Positions 1 to 6,075 of a stretch of 9,262 nucleotides of DNA are shown piece after piece. A program made the position numbers and the translations under genes. Position 1 is the first letter of the stretch; every line of letters starts with the position of its first letter. The notes under the pieces are model-generated. The model made no database searches and was not told the DNA's origin. It saw only the letters and a program-made list of their open reading frames with translations. The stretch comes from CAVPRW01 sp046727435 [NCBI: bacterium] (lineage in GTDB: Bacteria; Tectomicrobia; Entotheonellia; J063), in the NCBI GenBank assembly GCA_046727435.1, contig JBKPCR010000433.1:1-9262 (forward strand). The letters run 5' to 3'.

Positions 1-987
1 GCCTCGACGCGAAATCCACACCCCAAACTCCTCGATGACGTGCGACAGGTGCTCCGTGTGCACCACTACTCCATTCACACTGAGCGATCCTCTGTGGAGT
101 GGATCGTGCGATTCGTCCGTGTCCACCGCATGCGGTCTCGCGAAGACCTCTTCCCCGCTGAACCCACGATCGAGTCGTTCCTGACCGACCTGGCGGTGCA
201 TAGAAACGTCGCGGCCGCCACCCAGCACCAGGCCATGCATGCCCTGGTGTTCCTCTCCAAGCGCGTCCTCACCCATGCTCTGCCGGGCAATATCAATGCC
301 GTGCGTGCCGACAAGCAGATCAACGTCCCCGTGGTCATGACACGCAAAGAAGTCGCCGCCGTGATCTCGCTCATGGACGGCACCGCCCAAGTAGTCGCCA
401 AGCTCCTCTATGGGAGCGGGCTGCGTATCATGGCAGGGGTTCGGCTCAGGGTCAAGGACATCGATGATCAGATGAAGCCACTGACCGTCCGTTCAGGCAT
501 GGGCGACAAGGACCGGTTTACCACCTTTCCTGCCACGCTCACCCCTGTGCTCCAGAATCACCTGGCTGGGGTCAAGACGCTGCATCAGCAGGATTCGGCT
601 CAGGGGCATGGCGAGGTCTACCTGCCCCATGCGCTGGCTCGGAAGTCTCCGCGTGCCGCCAAGGAATGGGGCTGGCCGTATGTCTTCCCCGCCCGGGACA
701 TCTCTGTAGACCCTCGTTCCGGTGTCACCCGTCGCCATCACGTGGACCCCAGCGTCATCAACAAGGCCATCACGGTGGCGGTCCGCCGTGCCGGTCTGAC
801 AAACCAAATCAGCGCGCATACATTTCGTCATTCCTTCGCCACTCATCTGCTGCAACGCGGCACCGACATCCGCACCATTCAGCAACTACTCGGACACAAC
901 GATGTGGCCACCACCATGATCGACATCCACATCCTGCAGCAGGGTGGCCGGGGCGTTCCGAGTCCCGTGGACGATCTCGGCGTTTGA
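1..987 (+). CDS. Integron-type tyrosine recombinase, 5'-partial, active site lost
   Basis: This is a member of the integron integrase (IntI) branch of tyrosine recombinases, which recombine attC and attI sites. The frame is open from the left edge; the residues before the first possible start (GTG at 40) already look like family sequence (PKLLDDVRQVL), so the gene probably begins outside the window. Counting from that GTG, the SAM-like N-terminal domain covers about residues 1-95 and the catalytic domain about 100-305. The box I arginine (LLYGSGLRI, R129), the HxxR pair (HTFRH, H260 and R263) and the LGH histidine (H286) are present. The IntI-specific insert (YLPHALARK onward, about 194-218) is also present. 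The lysine of the usual GKGxKxR hairpin is Met154. The nucleophilic tyrosine of the usual TTMIYTH motif is Asp295 (codon GAC where TAC is expected). Strand cleavage should therefore be impossible. The frame has no internal stop, so this is either a young pseudogene or a protein kept for DNA binding. The family call is firm; inactivity is inferred from the residues. Confidence 0.88.
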   Translation, partial: ASTRNPHPKLLDDVRQVLRVHHYSIHTERSSVEWIVRFVRVHRMRSREDLFPAEPTIESFLTDLAVHRNVAAATQHQAMHALVFLSKRVLTHALPGNINAVRADKQINVPVVMTRKEVAAVISLMDGTAQVVAKLLYGSGLRIMAGVRLRVKDIDDQMKPLTVRSGMGDKDRFTTFPATLTPVLQNHLAGVKTLHQQDSAQGHGEVYLPHALARKSPRAAKEWGWPYVFPARDISVDPRSGVTRRHHVDPSVINKAITVAVRRAGLTNQISAHTFRHSFATHLLQRGTDIRTIQQLLGHNDVATTMIDIHILQQGGRGVPSPVDDLGV

Positions 988-989
988 TC

Positions 990-1047
990 TTCATGCTTTG
1001 CTGTCCGCCTTACGGGCGCGCATAGCGCGGACGAACGATTGTTTAGG
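990..1047 (-). other. Hairpin with attC-like end downstream of the integrase
   Basis: A 6-bp inverted repeat, GTCCGC at 1003-1008 and GCGGAC at 1027-1032, encloses an 18-nt spacer that itself contains GCGCGC. Read on the - strand, the outer flank starts GCCTAAACAATCGTTC, which resembles the left end of classical attC sites (GCCTAACAATTCGTTC). The complementary right end with a GTTRRRY core is not visible, so an attC would be incomplete or decayed. On the - strand this element lies just 3' of the broken hypothetical gene at 1134-1506, which is where an attC sits in a gene cassette. The hairpin could alternatively be the integrase terminator, although no T-run follows it. Confidence 0.35.
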
Positions 1048-1062
1048 CGTCGCATTATGGTT

Positions 1063-1162
1063 TCTACTATTAGCCATTTGGTTCTAAAAATAGAAACAAG
1101 TTTCCACAGTTACAAACCTGAGAGTTTCCCACATTAGACATTTTTAGGGTGTCTACTATTAG
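1063..1162 (+). repeat. AT-rich patch with 11-bp direct repeat
   Basis: TCTACTATTAG occurs at 1063-1073 and again at 1152-1162. Between the copies lies a small inverted repeat, TTCTA at 1082-1086 and TAGAA at 1091-1095, separated by AAAA. The patch is visibly more AT-rich than the flanking genes. The right copy falls inside the 3' remnant of the broken - strand gene. The repeat could be a footprint of an insertion or recombination event, or it could be chance. No mobile element is recognisable between the copies. Confidence 0.4.
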
Positions 1163-1506
1163 AAACGCACCACTTCTCGATCCGGTCCTCATAGTCCGAG
1201 CGCGGTCGCCCGGCTATACCGCATCTCCTAAACACACTCCACCGGATTCCACTTGCCACCGGCCTGTTTGACCTGTCGTTGGAGTGACAGCTCGTCCACC
1301 CCCAGGACGCCCACCAGCGTCGTGCCGGTCATCCTCGGGAGAGATAGCGACCAGGAGGCTTGTTCGATGATCTGCTCGAGCGTGGGAAAGCGCAGGCGGC
1401 TTTCGGCATTGTAACGGTACCGTACACACACGCGCTGGGAGTCACAGTGGCGAAGTAATTTTTTGGTGCCCTTCTGGCCAGGTACTAATATGCGTCTGGC
1501 TCGCAT
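1134..1506 (-). pseudogene. Broken conserved hypothetical gene
   Basis: The intact piece (1506 to 1228) starts MRARRILVPGQKGTKKLL and contains VRYRY and RQVKQAGGKWNP. I recall this as a widespread small protein of unknown function found in many metagenomic genomes, often near mobile elements. Family members normally continue after KWNP with a 'VWE-RY---ALGLE-RI' tail. Here TAG at 1230-1228 interrupts the frame, but the same frame continues EMRYSRATALGL. A one-base shift near 1191 then restores EDRIEKWCVSNSRHPKNV up to a TAA at 1136-1134. The original gene therefore seems to have carried a Trp at the TAG and lost frame once more downstream. I chose the ATG at 1506 because family resemblance begins there; the frame is open to an earlier ATG at 1602, but the extra 32 residues look unrelated. 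Decay is seen directly; function is unknown. Confidence 0.6.
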
Positions 1507-2131
1507 GGTTCGCCGTCCAGCGCGAAAGGAAGCGCGACTGGAGGATGACACGGATTCGTGTTCCTGATGAATGATGAAGAGAATAATAGCACGTTCAATC
1601 ATGATTCAATATGTTGACGCACATCTCACGGTTCGGGCAGATGGGGAGCAGTCCCGAAATGTGTGCAAGCACGCGAGCATCAGTACCCATTTGGTGTACA
1701 CGTCAGCGCTCTCGTACATCGGTCGCCAGGGAACTATAGCCCTCTGAGCGCTCCGCCCGCGCGGGCTATCCATCGAACAAAGTGGCCCGCTCCCGCCTCT
1801 TCACAGCGCTCGACAGCCCATACATGCAGGCCTCTGCGGTCAGAACAGGTGTGCGTTGGGCCATCGAAAGCGCCATGGTAAGGAAGGAAAGAGGCTGGTG
1901 TGCGCTCACGACGCCGCGTGGTCTACTCCATGGGTTCCGAGCTTCTAGCAGCGCAGCATAGACAAGCGATGACCACATGTCAAACGGCTTCCGCCTATAG
2001 ATCCCCCTGTCCAGGAGGATTATTTCATTGCCCCTATGGGTGGTGTTCAGTACAATCACCCCTGACAGTGCGACAGCAGGCATCGCACACGGATTGTAGC
2101 GTTCGAAAGATGTGATACCTCAAGGAGTTGG
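1507..2131. other. Long stretch without a recognisable gene
   Basis: No reading frame here resembles a known family, and the longest ones lack a ribosome binding site and sensible composition. The stretch holds a perfect 12-bp palindrome (GCCCGCGCGGGC, 1755-1766). The segment 1736-1769 is bounded by the inverted pair ATAGCC and GGCTAT, with an 8-bp palindrome GAGCGCTC between them. No T-run follows, so this is not a typical terminator. The right end carries a candidate promoter and the ribosome binding site of the next gene. Together with the broken genes to the left, this looks like eroded accessory DNA. Confidence 0.5.
2028..2056 (+). promoter_or_regulatory. Candidate sigma70 promoter for the forward operon
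   Basis: A TTGCCC hexamer (2028-2033) and a TACAAT hexamer (2051-2056) are separated by exactly 17 bp. They match the consensus boxes at 4 of 6 and 5 of 6 positions. Transcription would start near 2063, leaving a leader of roughly 70 nt before the iron-sulfur gene. This is a by-eye match only. Confidence 0.4.
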
Positions 2132-3415
2132 ATGATGAGCCAGCTGGTCTTAGAGGCCTATATTGAATCGGAAACCCAAGCGATTTTGCAGGACTGCACG
2201 ACCTGTGGGAAATGTGTCGACGTCTGTCCAATGCTACCCTACGGCAATCTTCAGGGCACTGACTCGAAACATGCCATCAGCGGTATTCTGGATATCTTGC
2301 GCGGCGGGCAGGGCCATGATGAGGCCCGACGCTGGGCACAGGTGTGTACGGCGAGCGGATCCTGCATCCCTGCCTGCCCGGAAGGGATCAATCCTCGTAA
2401 GATGCTTAATCTCACCAAACACACTCTAAAGAATCGTGAGCGGCTGCAGCAAGCGCCGAGCGATACATACTTCAAGCGCATGGCACAATCCATCCGTCTC
2501 CTCGTCGGCACACAGATGATGCCAGAGCAGTATCGGCGGCTTACTGGGCTCTCTCCGACGATGAAATCGCGCGCCGATGTCATCTTCTATCTTGGCTGCA
2601 ATGTCCTGCGCACCCCGCACATCGTGTTTAACGTCATGGATATTCTTGAGGCGATGGAGCTCGATTACGAGGTGCTGGGCGGTGTCAATCATTGCTGCGG
2701 CATTGTGCATTTCCGCACCCAGGGGGACCTCGACGGCAGCGACCGTATCGAAAGCCACACGCTCGGACGCTTTGCCGAATTGCGGCCGCAACACGTACTG
2801 ACCTGGTGTCCCTCCTGCCAACTGCATTTGGGCGAGACTACTGCTGGCGTCACTGAGTTGCCTTATACGCTTGAGCATATCACCCAGTTTCTCGCCGATC
2901 GTCTGGATGATTTGCGACCGCGCTTTGTCAACGCCATCCCCAAACGCGTGGCCCTACACGAGCATAACGGCATCACCGGCACGAACGACAGCGTACGCCG
3001 GCTGTTGCAGGCGATCCCAGGTATCGAGTGGGTGGAGATCGAGCAGCTCGCCGAACCCGGTTATACTTGCGGTGGGGGCAGCTTGGGGCTGGTCCCTCTC
3101 GCCCAGGAGGATGTCCACCAGCATCTCCTCGAATCGGCCAAGGCGGCGGGTGTTGAGCTGTTGGTGCTGGTGTATCATGGATGCCATCGCGTGCTATGCG
3201 ACGCGCAGGGACGCTACCCATTCGAGGTCAAGAATTTTACCTCGGTGGTCGCTGAAGCCCTCGGTTTAGAACCCCACGAAGACCTCTTCCAACGCTATAA
3301 ACTCCATCTAGATGTCACCAAGGTTATGGCTGACGCCGAACCATTCATCCGCGCCCATGGCATGGACCCGAAGGCTGTCGCCACGGCCCTGACCGATCCT
3401 GCGCTATGGGTGTGA
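2132..3415 (+). CDS. HdrC/HdrB-like iron-sulfur protein (CCG domains)
   Basis: This 427-residue cytoplasmic electron-transfer protein resembles heterodisulfide reductase subunits C and B fused, or the GlcF/GlpC/LutA type of Fe-S subunit. The N-terminal ferredoxin part has a full CxxCxxCxxxCP cluster motif (C22, C25, C28, C32). A second motif, CTASGSCIPACP (C72, C78, C82), has Ser75 where the second Cys is normal. The first CCG domain is complete: C156, C188-C189-G190, and C226/C229. The second CCG domain is degenerate: its first Cys is missing (LHEHNGI, about 275-281), CCG is reduced to TCGGG around C313, and the last pair is C351 and C356. No membrane segment is seen. AAGGAG at 2122-2127 lies 4 nt before the first ATG and 7 nt before the next (2135), so translation may begin at the second. 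It leads a probable operon with the flavin-dependent oxidoreductase 45 bp downstream and is a plausible electron donor or acceptor for it. The physiological substrate is unknown. Confidence 0.85.
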   Translation: MMSQLVLEAYIESETQAILQDCTTCGKCVDVCPMLPYGNLQGTDSKHAISGILDILRGGQGHDEARRWAQVCTASGSCIPACPEGINPRKMLNLTKHTLKNRERLQQAPSDTYFKRMAQSIRLLVGTQMMPEQYRRLTGLSPTMKSRADVIFYLGCNVLRTPHIVFNVMDILEAMELDYEVLGGVNHCCGIVHFRTQGDLDGSDRIESHTLGRFAELRPQHVLTWCPSCQLHLGETTAGVTELPYTLEHITQFLADRLDDLRPRFVNAIPKRVALHEHNGITGTNDSVRRLLQAIPGIEWVEIEQLAEPGYTCGGGSLGLVPLAQEDVHQHLLESAKAAGVELLVLVYHGCHRVLCDAQGRYPFEVKNFTSVVAEALGLEPHEDLFQRYKLHLDVTKVMADAEPFIRAHGMDPKAVATALTDPALWV

Positions 3416-3460
3416 GGGTGAAGGTTTTCGGACAGCAGGGATGGCTGAGGAGATGTTGTC

Positions 3461-4408
3461 ATGGCAACTGCTAAGGTTGTACGGTGTGGCATCGCGATTC
3501 CACAGGATTTTATCGATGGGCCTCTCGACATCGACTTACTGCACATGTTTCTGTCGCGCGCTGAGGCCCTGGGCTATGAGAGCGCCTGGGTGCAAGAGCA
3601 AATCGTCGGCGCGGTGCCGATTCTCGAACCTTTGACCCTGCTGAGCTATGCGGCAGCATTGACGCGGACACTGCGGCTGGGAACCTCGGTGATGCTGACC
3701 GTCTGGCGCAATCCCATTCAGTTGGCGAAGAGTTTGACTTCGCTCGACCGGCTCAGCCAGGGTCGCCTGACCGTGGGGGTGGGGATAGGGAATCAACGAC
3801 CTGAGGACACGGCCTTCGGGATCCCCCTGGAGCGACGGGCACGCCGCTTCGTCGAGGGGATCGAGGTGATGAAGGCCTTGTGGACCCAACCCACGGCAAC
3901 ATTCGCAGGGGAGTACTGGACATTCGCAGGCATCTCTCAGGAACCCAAGCCGGTACAGCAGCCACATCCGCCGCTGTGGTTCGGGGCGCGGGAGCCTGCG
4001 GCGCTGCGCCGTGCGGTGCGACTGGGCAACGGCTGGATGGGGGCTGGATCATCCTCAAACGCAGATTTTAAGGCTCAGGCGGTCACCATCCGCCGCTTTC
4101 TCGAGGACGCCAAACGAGACCCCACGACTTTCTGCATCTCCAAGCGTGTCTATATCGCCGTCGATGCCGATAAATCCCGTGCCGAGGAACGCCTGCGTAC
4201 CTGGTTCGGGATGCGCTATCGGAATGCCGACATGGCGTCGCGTGTGGCCGTCTGGGGGGGTGTGCATGAGTGCCTCGATCGCCTGGCGGAACTCGTTGAA
4301 TCTGGCGCCGAACATCTGCTATTGAACTCGGTCTTCGACCATATGGAACATCTTGAGGTGCTGGCCCAGGAAATCGTCCCTCATCTCGCCGGAACCGTGA
4401 GGGCCTAA
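3461..4408 (+). CDS. LLM-class flavin-dependent oxidoreductase (luciferase-like)
   Basis: This 315-residue protein belongs to the bacterial luciferase-like monooxygenase superfamily. These are TIM-barrel enzymes that use reduced FMN or coenzyme F420. Family signs in order are the N-terminal barrel with RAEALGYESAWVQE (about 33-46), then LRLGTSVMLTVWRNPIQLAK (71-90), and SLDRLSQGRLTVGVGIG (94-110). The helix RRARRFVEGIEVMKALW (125-141), the FAGEYWTF segment (148-155) and PHPPLWFGA (168-176) follow. The length is usual for the family. A GAGGAG ribosome binding site lies 8 nt before the ATG. The gene sits 45 bp after the iron-sulfur protein and 30 bp before the SMR transporter, so co-transcription is likely. 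The sequence does not tell me whether the cofactor is FMN or F420, or what the substrate is. Neighbouring redox and efflux genes suggest oxidation or reduction of a small organic compound. Confidence 0.88.
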   Translation: MATAKVVRCGIAIPQDFIDGPLDIDLLHMFLSRAEALGYESAWVQEQIVGAVPILEPLTLLSYAAALTRTLRLGTSVMLTVWRNPIQLAKSLTSLDRLSQGRLTVGVGIGNQRPEDTAFGIPLERRARRFVEGIEVMKALWTQPTATFAGEYWTFAGISQEPKPVQQPHPPLWFGAREPAALRRAVRLGNGWMGAGSSSNADFKAQAVTIRRFLEDAKRDPTTFCISKRVYIAVDADKSRAEERLRTWFGMRYRNADMASRVAVWGGVHECLDRLAELVESGAEHLLLNSVFDHMEHLEVLAQEIVPHLAGTVRA

Positions 4409-4438
4409 TCTGCGCACGGGGAGTGACGGAGGTCTTCG

Positions 4439-4762
4439 ATGAGTTGGCTCTACCTGGTTCTGGCGATCGTGCTTGAGGTCTCTGGGACGACCTCGATGAA
4501 GTGGTCCCAGGGCTTCACGCAGACGTTACCCTCCGTGCTCATGTTTCTCTTCTATGGTCTGAGCCTCAGCGCGCTCACTTTAGCGTTAAAGACTATTGAC
4601 ATCAGCGTAGCCTATGCTGTGTGGTCTGGGCTTGGCACGGCCCTGATCGCCACCGTGGGAGTCTTGTGGCTGAAGGAACCTCTCAACACTTTGAAGATCG
4701 CGTCGCTGACGCTGATCATCATTGGGGTCATCGGACTCCACCTGAGCGGTGGGGAGCACTGA
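4439..4762 (+). CDS. Small multidrug resistance (SMR/EmrE-type) transporter
   Basis: This 107-residue inner-membrane protein has four predicted hydrophobic helices and works as a dual-topology dimer in the family. It carries the essential acidic residue in helix 1 (AIVLEVSGTTSMKWSQGF, E13, equivalent to E14 of EmrE) and the YAVWSGLG motif in helix 3 (about 59-66), including the conserved Trp. A helix-4 stretch rich in Leu and Ile ends before a short hydrophilic tail. The SMR family exports cationic aromatic compounds, quaternary ammonium, guanidinium or polyamines in exchange for protons; the substrate cannot be told here. GGAGG precedes the ATG at suitable spacing, and the gap to the oxidoreductase gene is 30 bp, consistent with an operon. 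It is the last + strand gene before the convergent boundary. Confidence 0.92.
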   Translation: MSWLYLVLAIVLEVSGTTSMKWSQGFTQTLPSVLMFLFYGLSLSALTLALKTIDISVAYAVWSGLGTALIATVGVLWLKEPLNTLKIASLTLIIIGVIGLHLSGGEH

Positions 4763-4899
4763 ACACCAGCGCCGCCATCTCGACATGCTGACATCACTAG
4801 GGCACCGATGAAGATCACGATGAGGAGGAAGGTGGAGAACCCGAGGCGCACGGAAGTGCCCGCACGCCCTCGACGAACGGCGATCTGAGCGCCAGCGAC

Positions 4900-5913
4900 T
4901 CATGAATGGGAGTGTGCTGGAAGGCCGTCGTGGATATGTTCGGCGATGCGGTGATGCTCCGCACCTGCTTTATCCAGCGGGTCGATATGTATAATGGCTT
5001 CACTAAGATAACGCACGTGGTGGAGGAGTTGATGGCGGACCTCTGTGGCGAGCGCATGCCCATCAGCCACCGACAGCTCTGGAGCGACCGCAATACTTAT
5101 TTCTGCATGGAGGTAATGGCCCACCCAGCGGGCCCGCACCTCAGTTAGCGCCCGCACCCCTGGGACGTGCGCTGCGGCATGCCGAAGGTCGTGGACAATC
5201 TCTGGGTCCACCCCATCTAACGCCCGGATCAATACCAGGGTGCCCGACTCCCAGATGAGCCAGAGGAGGGCCGCGGTGATGAGCAGGCCCACCAGCGGGT
5301 CGGCAAGCGGGTACCCGAGCCAGACGCCCAAGGCACCCACTAAGACCGCGAGACTGGTCCACCCATCTACCCGCGCATGATACCCATCTGCGATGAGTGC
5401 CGCGCTGCCGATGTCTTTGCCTACCTTGATGCGAAACTGCGCGACCGCCTCATTGCCGAGAAAGCCGATGATAGAGGCCACTACGACGATACCAAGATAG
5501 GCTACCGGCTGGGGATGGATGAGGCGGATGACCGTTTCATAGCCCACCAGGAGCGCGGTCAAGGCCATGATAAGCACAATCACCATGCCGGCGAGGTCTT
5601 CAAATCGGCCCAAGCCGTAGGTGAACCGCTCGCTGGGTCTTCGTCGAGCCAGGAAAAACGCCACCCACAACGGGACCGTCGTGGCGGCATCGCCGAAGTT
5701 ATGCATGGTGTCAGCCAGGAGGGCCACACTTCCCGAGAGCGCAACGACCAGAAGCTGCACACAGGCGGTGACGAGCAAGCCCACGCACGACCACTTAATG
5801 GCCCACATGCCGCGCGCGGTGGTAGCGATGGCAGGGTCGATGACACCATGCAGGTGGCTATGGCTTGCATGTTCGTGTGTATGCGAAGGGCGGTCAGGGT
5901 TGCGATGTGCCAT
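4900..5913 (-). CDS. Cation diffusion facilitator (Zn/Co/Cd efflux) with His-rich N-terminus
   Basis: This inner-membrane metal/proton antiporter of the CDF family is 337 residues long from the chosen start. The N-terminus is histidine-rich (HTHEHASHSHLHG, about 11-23), a likely metal-binding stretch. Six hydrophobic segments follow. The two metal-site motifs are both HxxxD: LLADTMHNFGD in helix 2 (H71, D75) and LIADGYHARVD in helix 5 (D176, H179, D183). That arrangement is typical of zinc-preferring members such as ZitB/CzcD. A cytoplasmic C-terminal domain (about 235-325) and a second His cluster at the end complete the protein. The frame extends 28 codons further upstream, but the ATG at 5913 has a strong GAGGAG 7 nt before it and starts the typical His-rich tail. 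That ribosome binding site overlaps the stop of the small frame upstream. It is the last gene of the reverse block and converges on the SMR gene across 137 bp. Confidence 0.92.
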   Translation of the reverse strand: MAHRNPDRPSHTHEHASHSHLHGVIDPAIATTARGMWAIKWSCVGLLVTACVQLLVVALSGSVALLADTMHNFGDAATTVPLWVAFFLARRRPSERFTYGLGRFEDLAGMVIVLIMALTALLVGYETVIRLIHPQPVAYLGIVVVASIIGFLGNEAVAQFRIKVGKDIGSAALIADGYHARVDGWTSLAVLVGALGVWLGYPLADPLVGLLITAALLWLIWESGTLVLIRALDGVDPEIVHDLRHAAAHVPGVRALTEVRARWVGHYLHAEISIAVAPELSVADGHALATEVRHQLLHHVRYLSEAIIHIDPLDKAGAEHHRIAEHIHDGLPAHSHS

Positions 5914-5924
5914 AGCAGATCTCC

Positions 5925-6038
5925 TCAGAACAGCGCCCGAGTCTCCTGGAAGAGGTCTTCCAGGCGCCTGCCAGAGATGAACGCTAAGAGCACCCACACC
6001 AGTGGATGGTCACAATACAGCCAGAGGAGGGGCATCAT
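5925..6038 (-). CDS. Possible 37-residue membrane microprotein
   Basis: A short frame begins MMPLLWLYCDHPLVWVLLAF and ends GRRLEDLFQETRALF. It has one hydrophobic segment (about 3-21) followed by a charged tail, as in single-pass microproteins. GAGG lies 9 nt before the first ATG. The TGA stop (5927-5925) overlaps the GAGGAG ribosome binding site of the CDF transporter, so ribosomes ending here could couple to the transporter start at 5913. It fills much of the 162-bp gap between the cupin and transporter genes. I know no family for it. The in-frame sequence stays open upstream through the cupin gene in another frame, so a chance frame is possible. Confidence 0.35.
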   Translation of the reverse strand: MMPLLWLYCDHPLVWVLLAFISGRRLEDLFQETRALF

Positions 6039-6075
6039 CCCTTCGACCTCTTGTGCCCAACGAGTGCAGAAAGCC

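Noticed and set aside
1061-1162. TTTCTACTATT resembling the 3' half of Cas12a-type CRISPR repeats
   Set aside because: There are only two imperfect copies 89 bp apart, no GTAGAT closing arm, no spacer periodicity and no cas genes.
1736-1769. ATAGCC...GGCTAT inverted pair with inner palindromes as an attC or terminator
   Set aside because: It lacks GTTRRRY/RYYYAAC cores and a T-run. The small palindromes are expected by chance in GC-rich DNA.
1663-2115. Several 70-105 codon frames on both strands
   Set aside because: They show no recognisable family, no ribosome site and no consistent frame. Treated as noncoding.
4738-4752. CCACC-TGAGC-GGTGG hairpin at the end of the SMR gene
   Set aside because: It lies inside the coding region with no T-run after it, so a terminator call is not supported.
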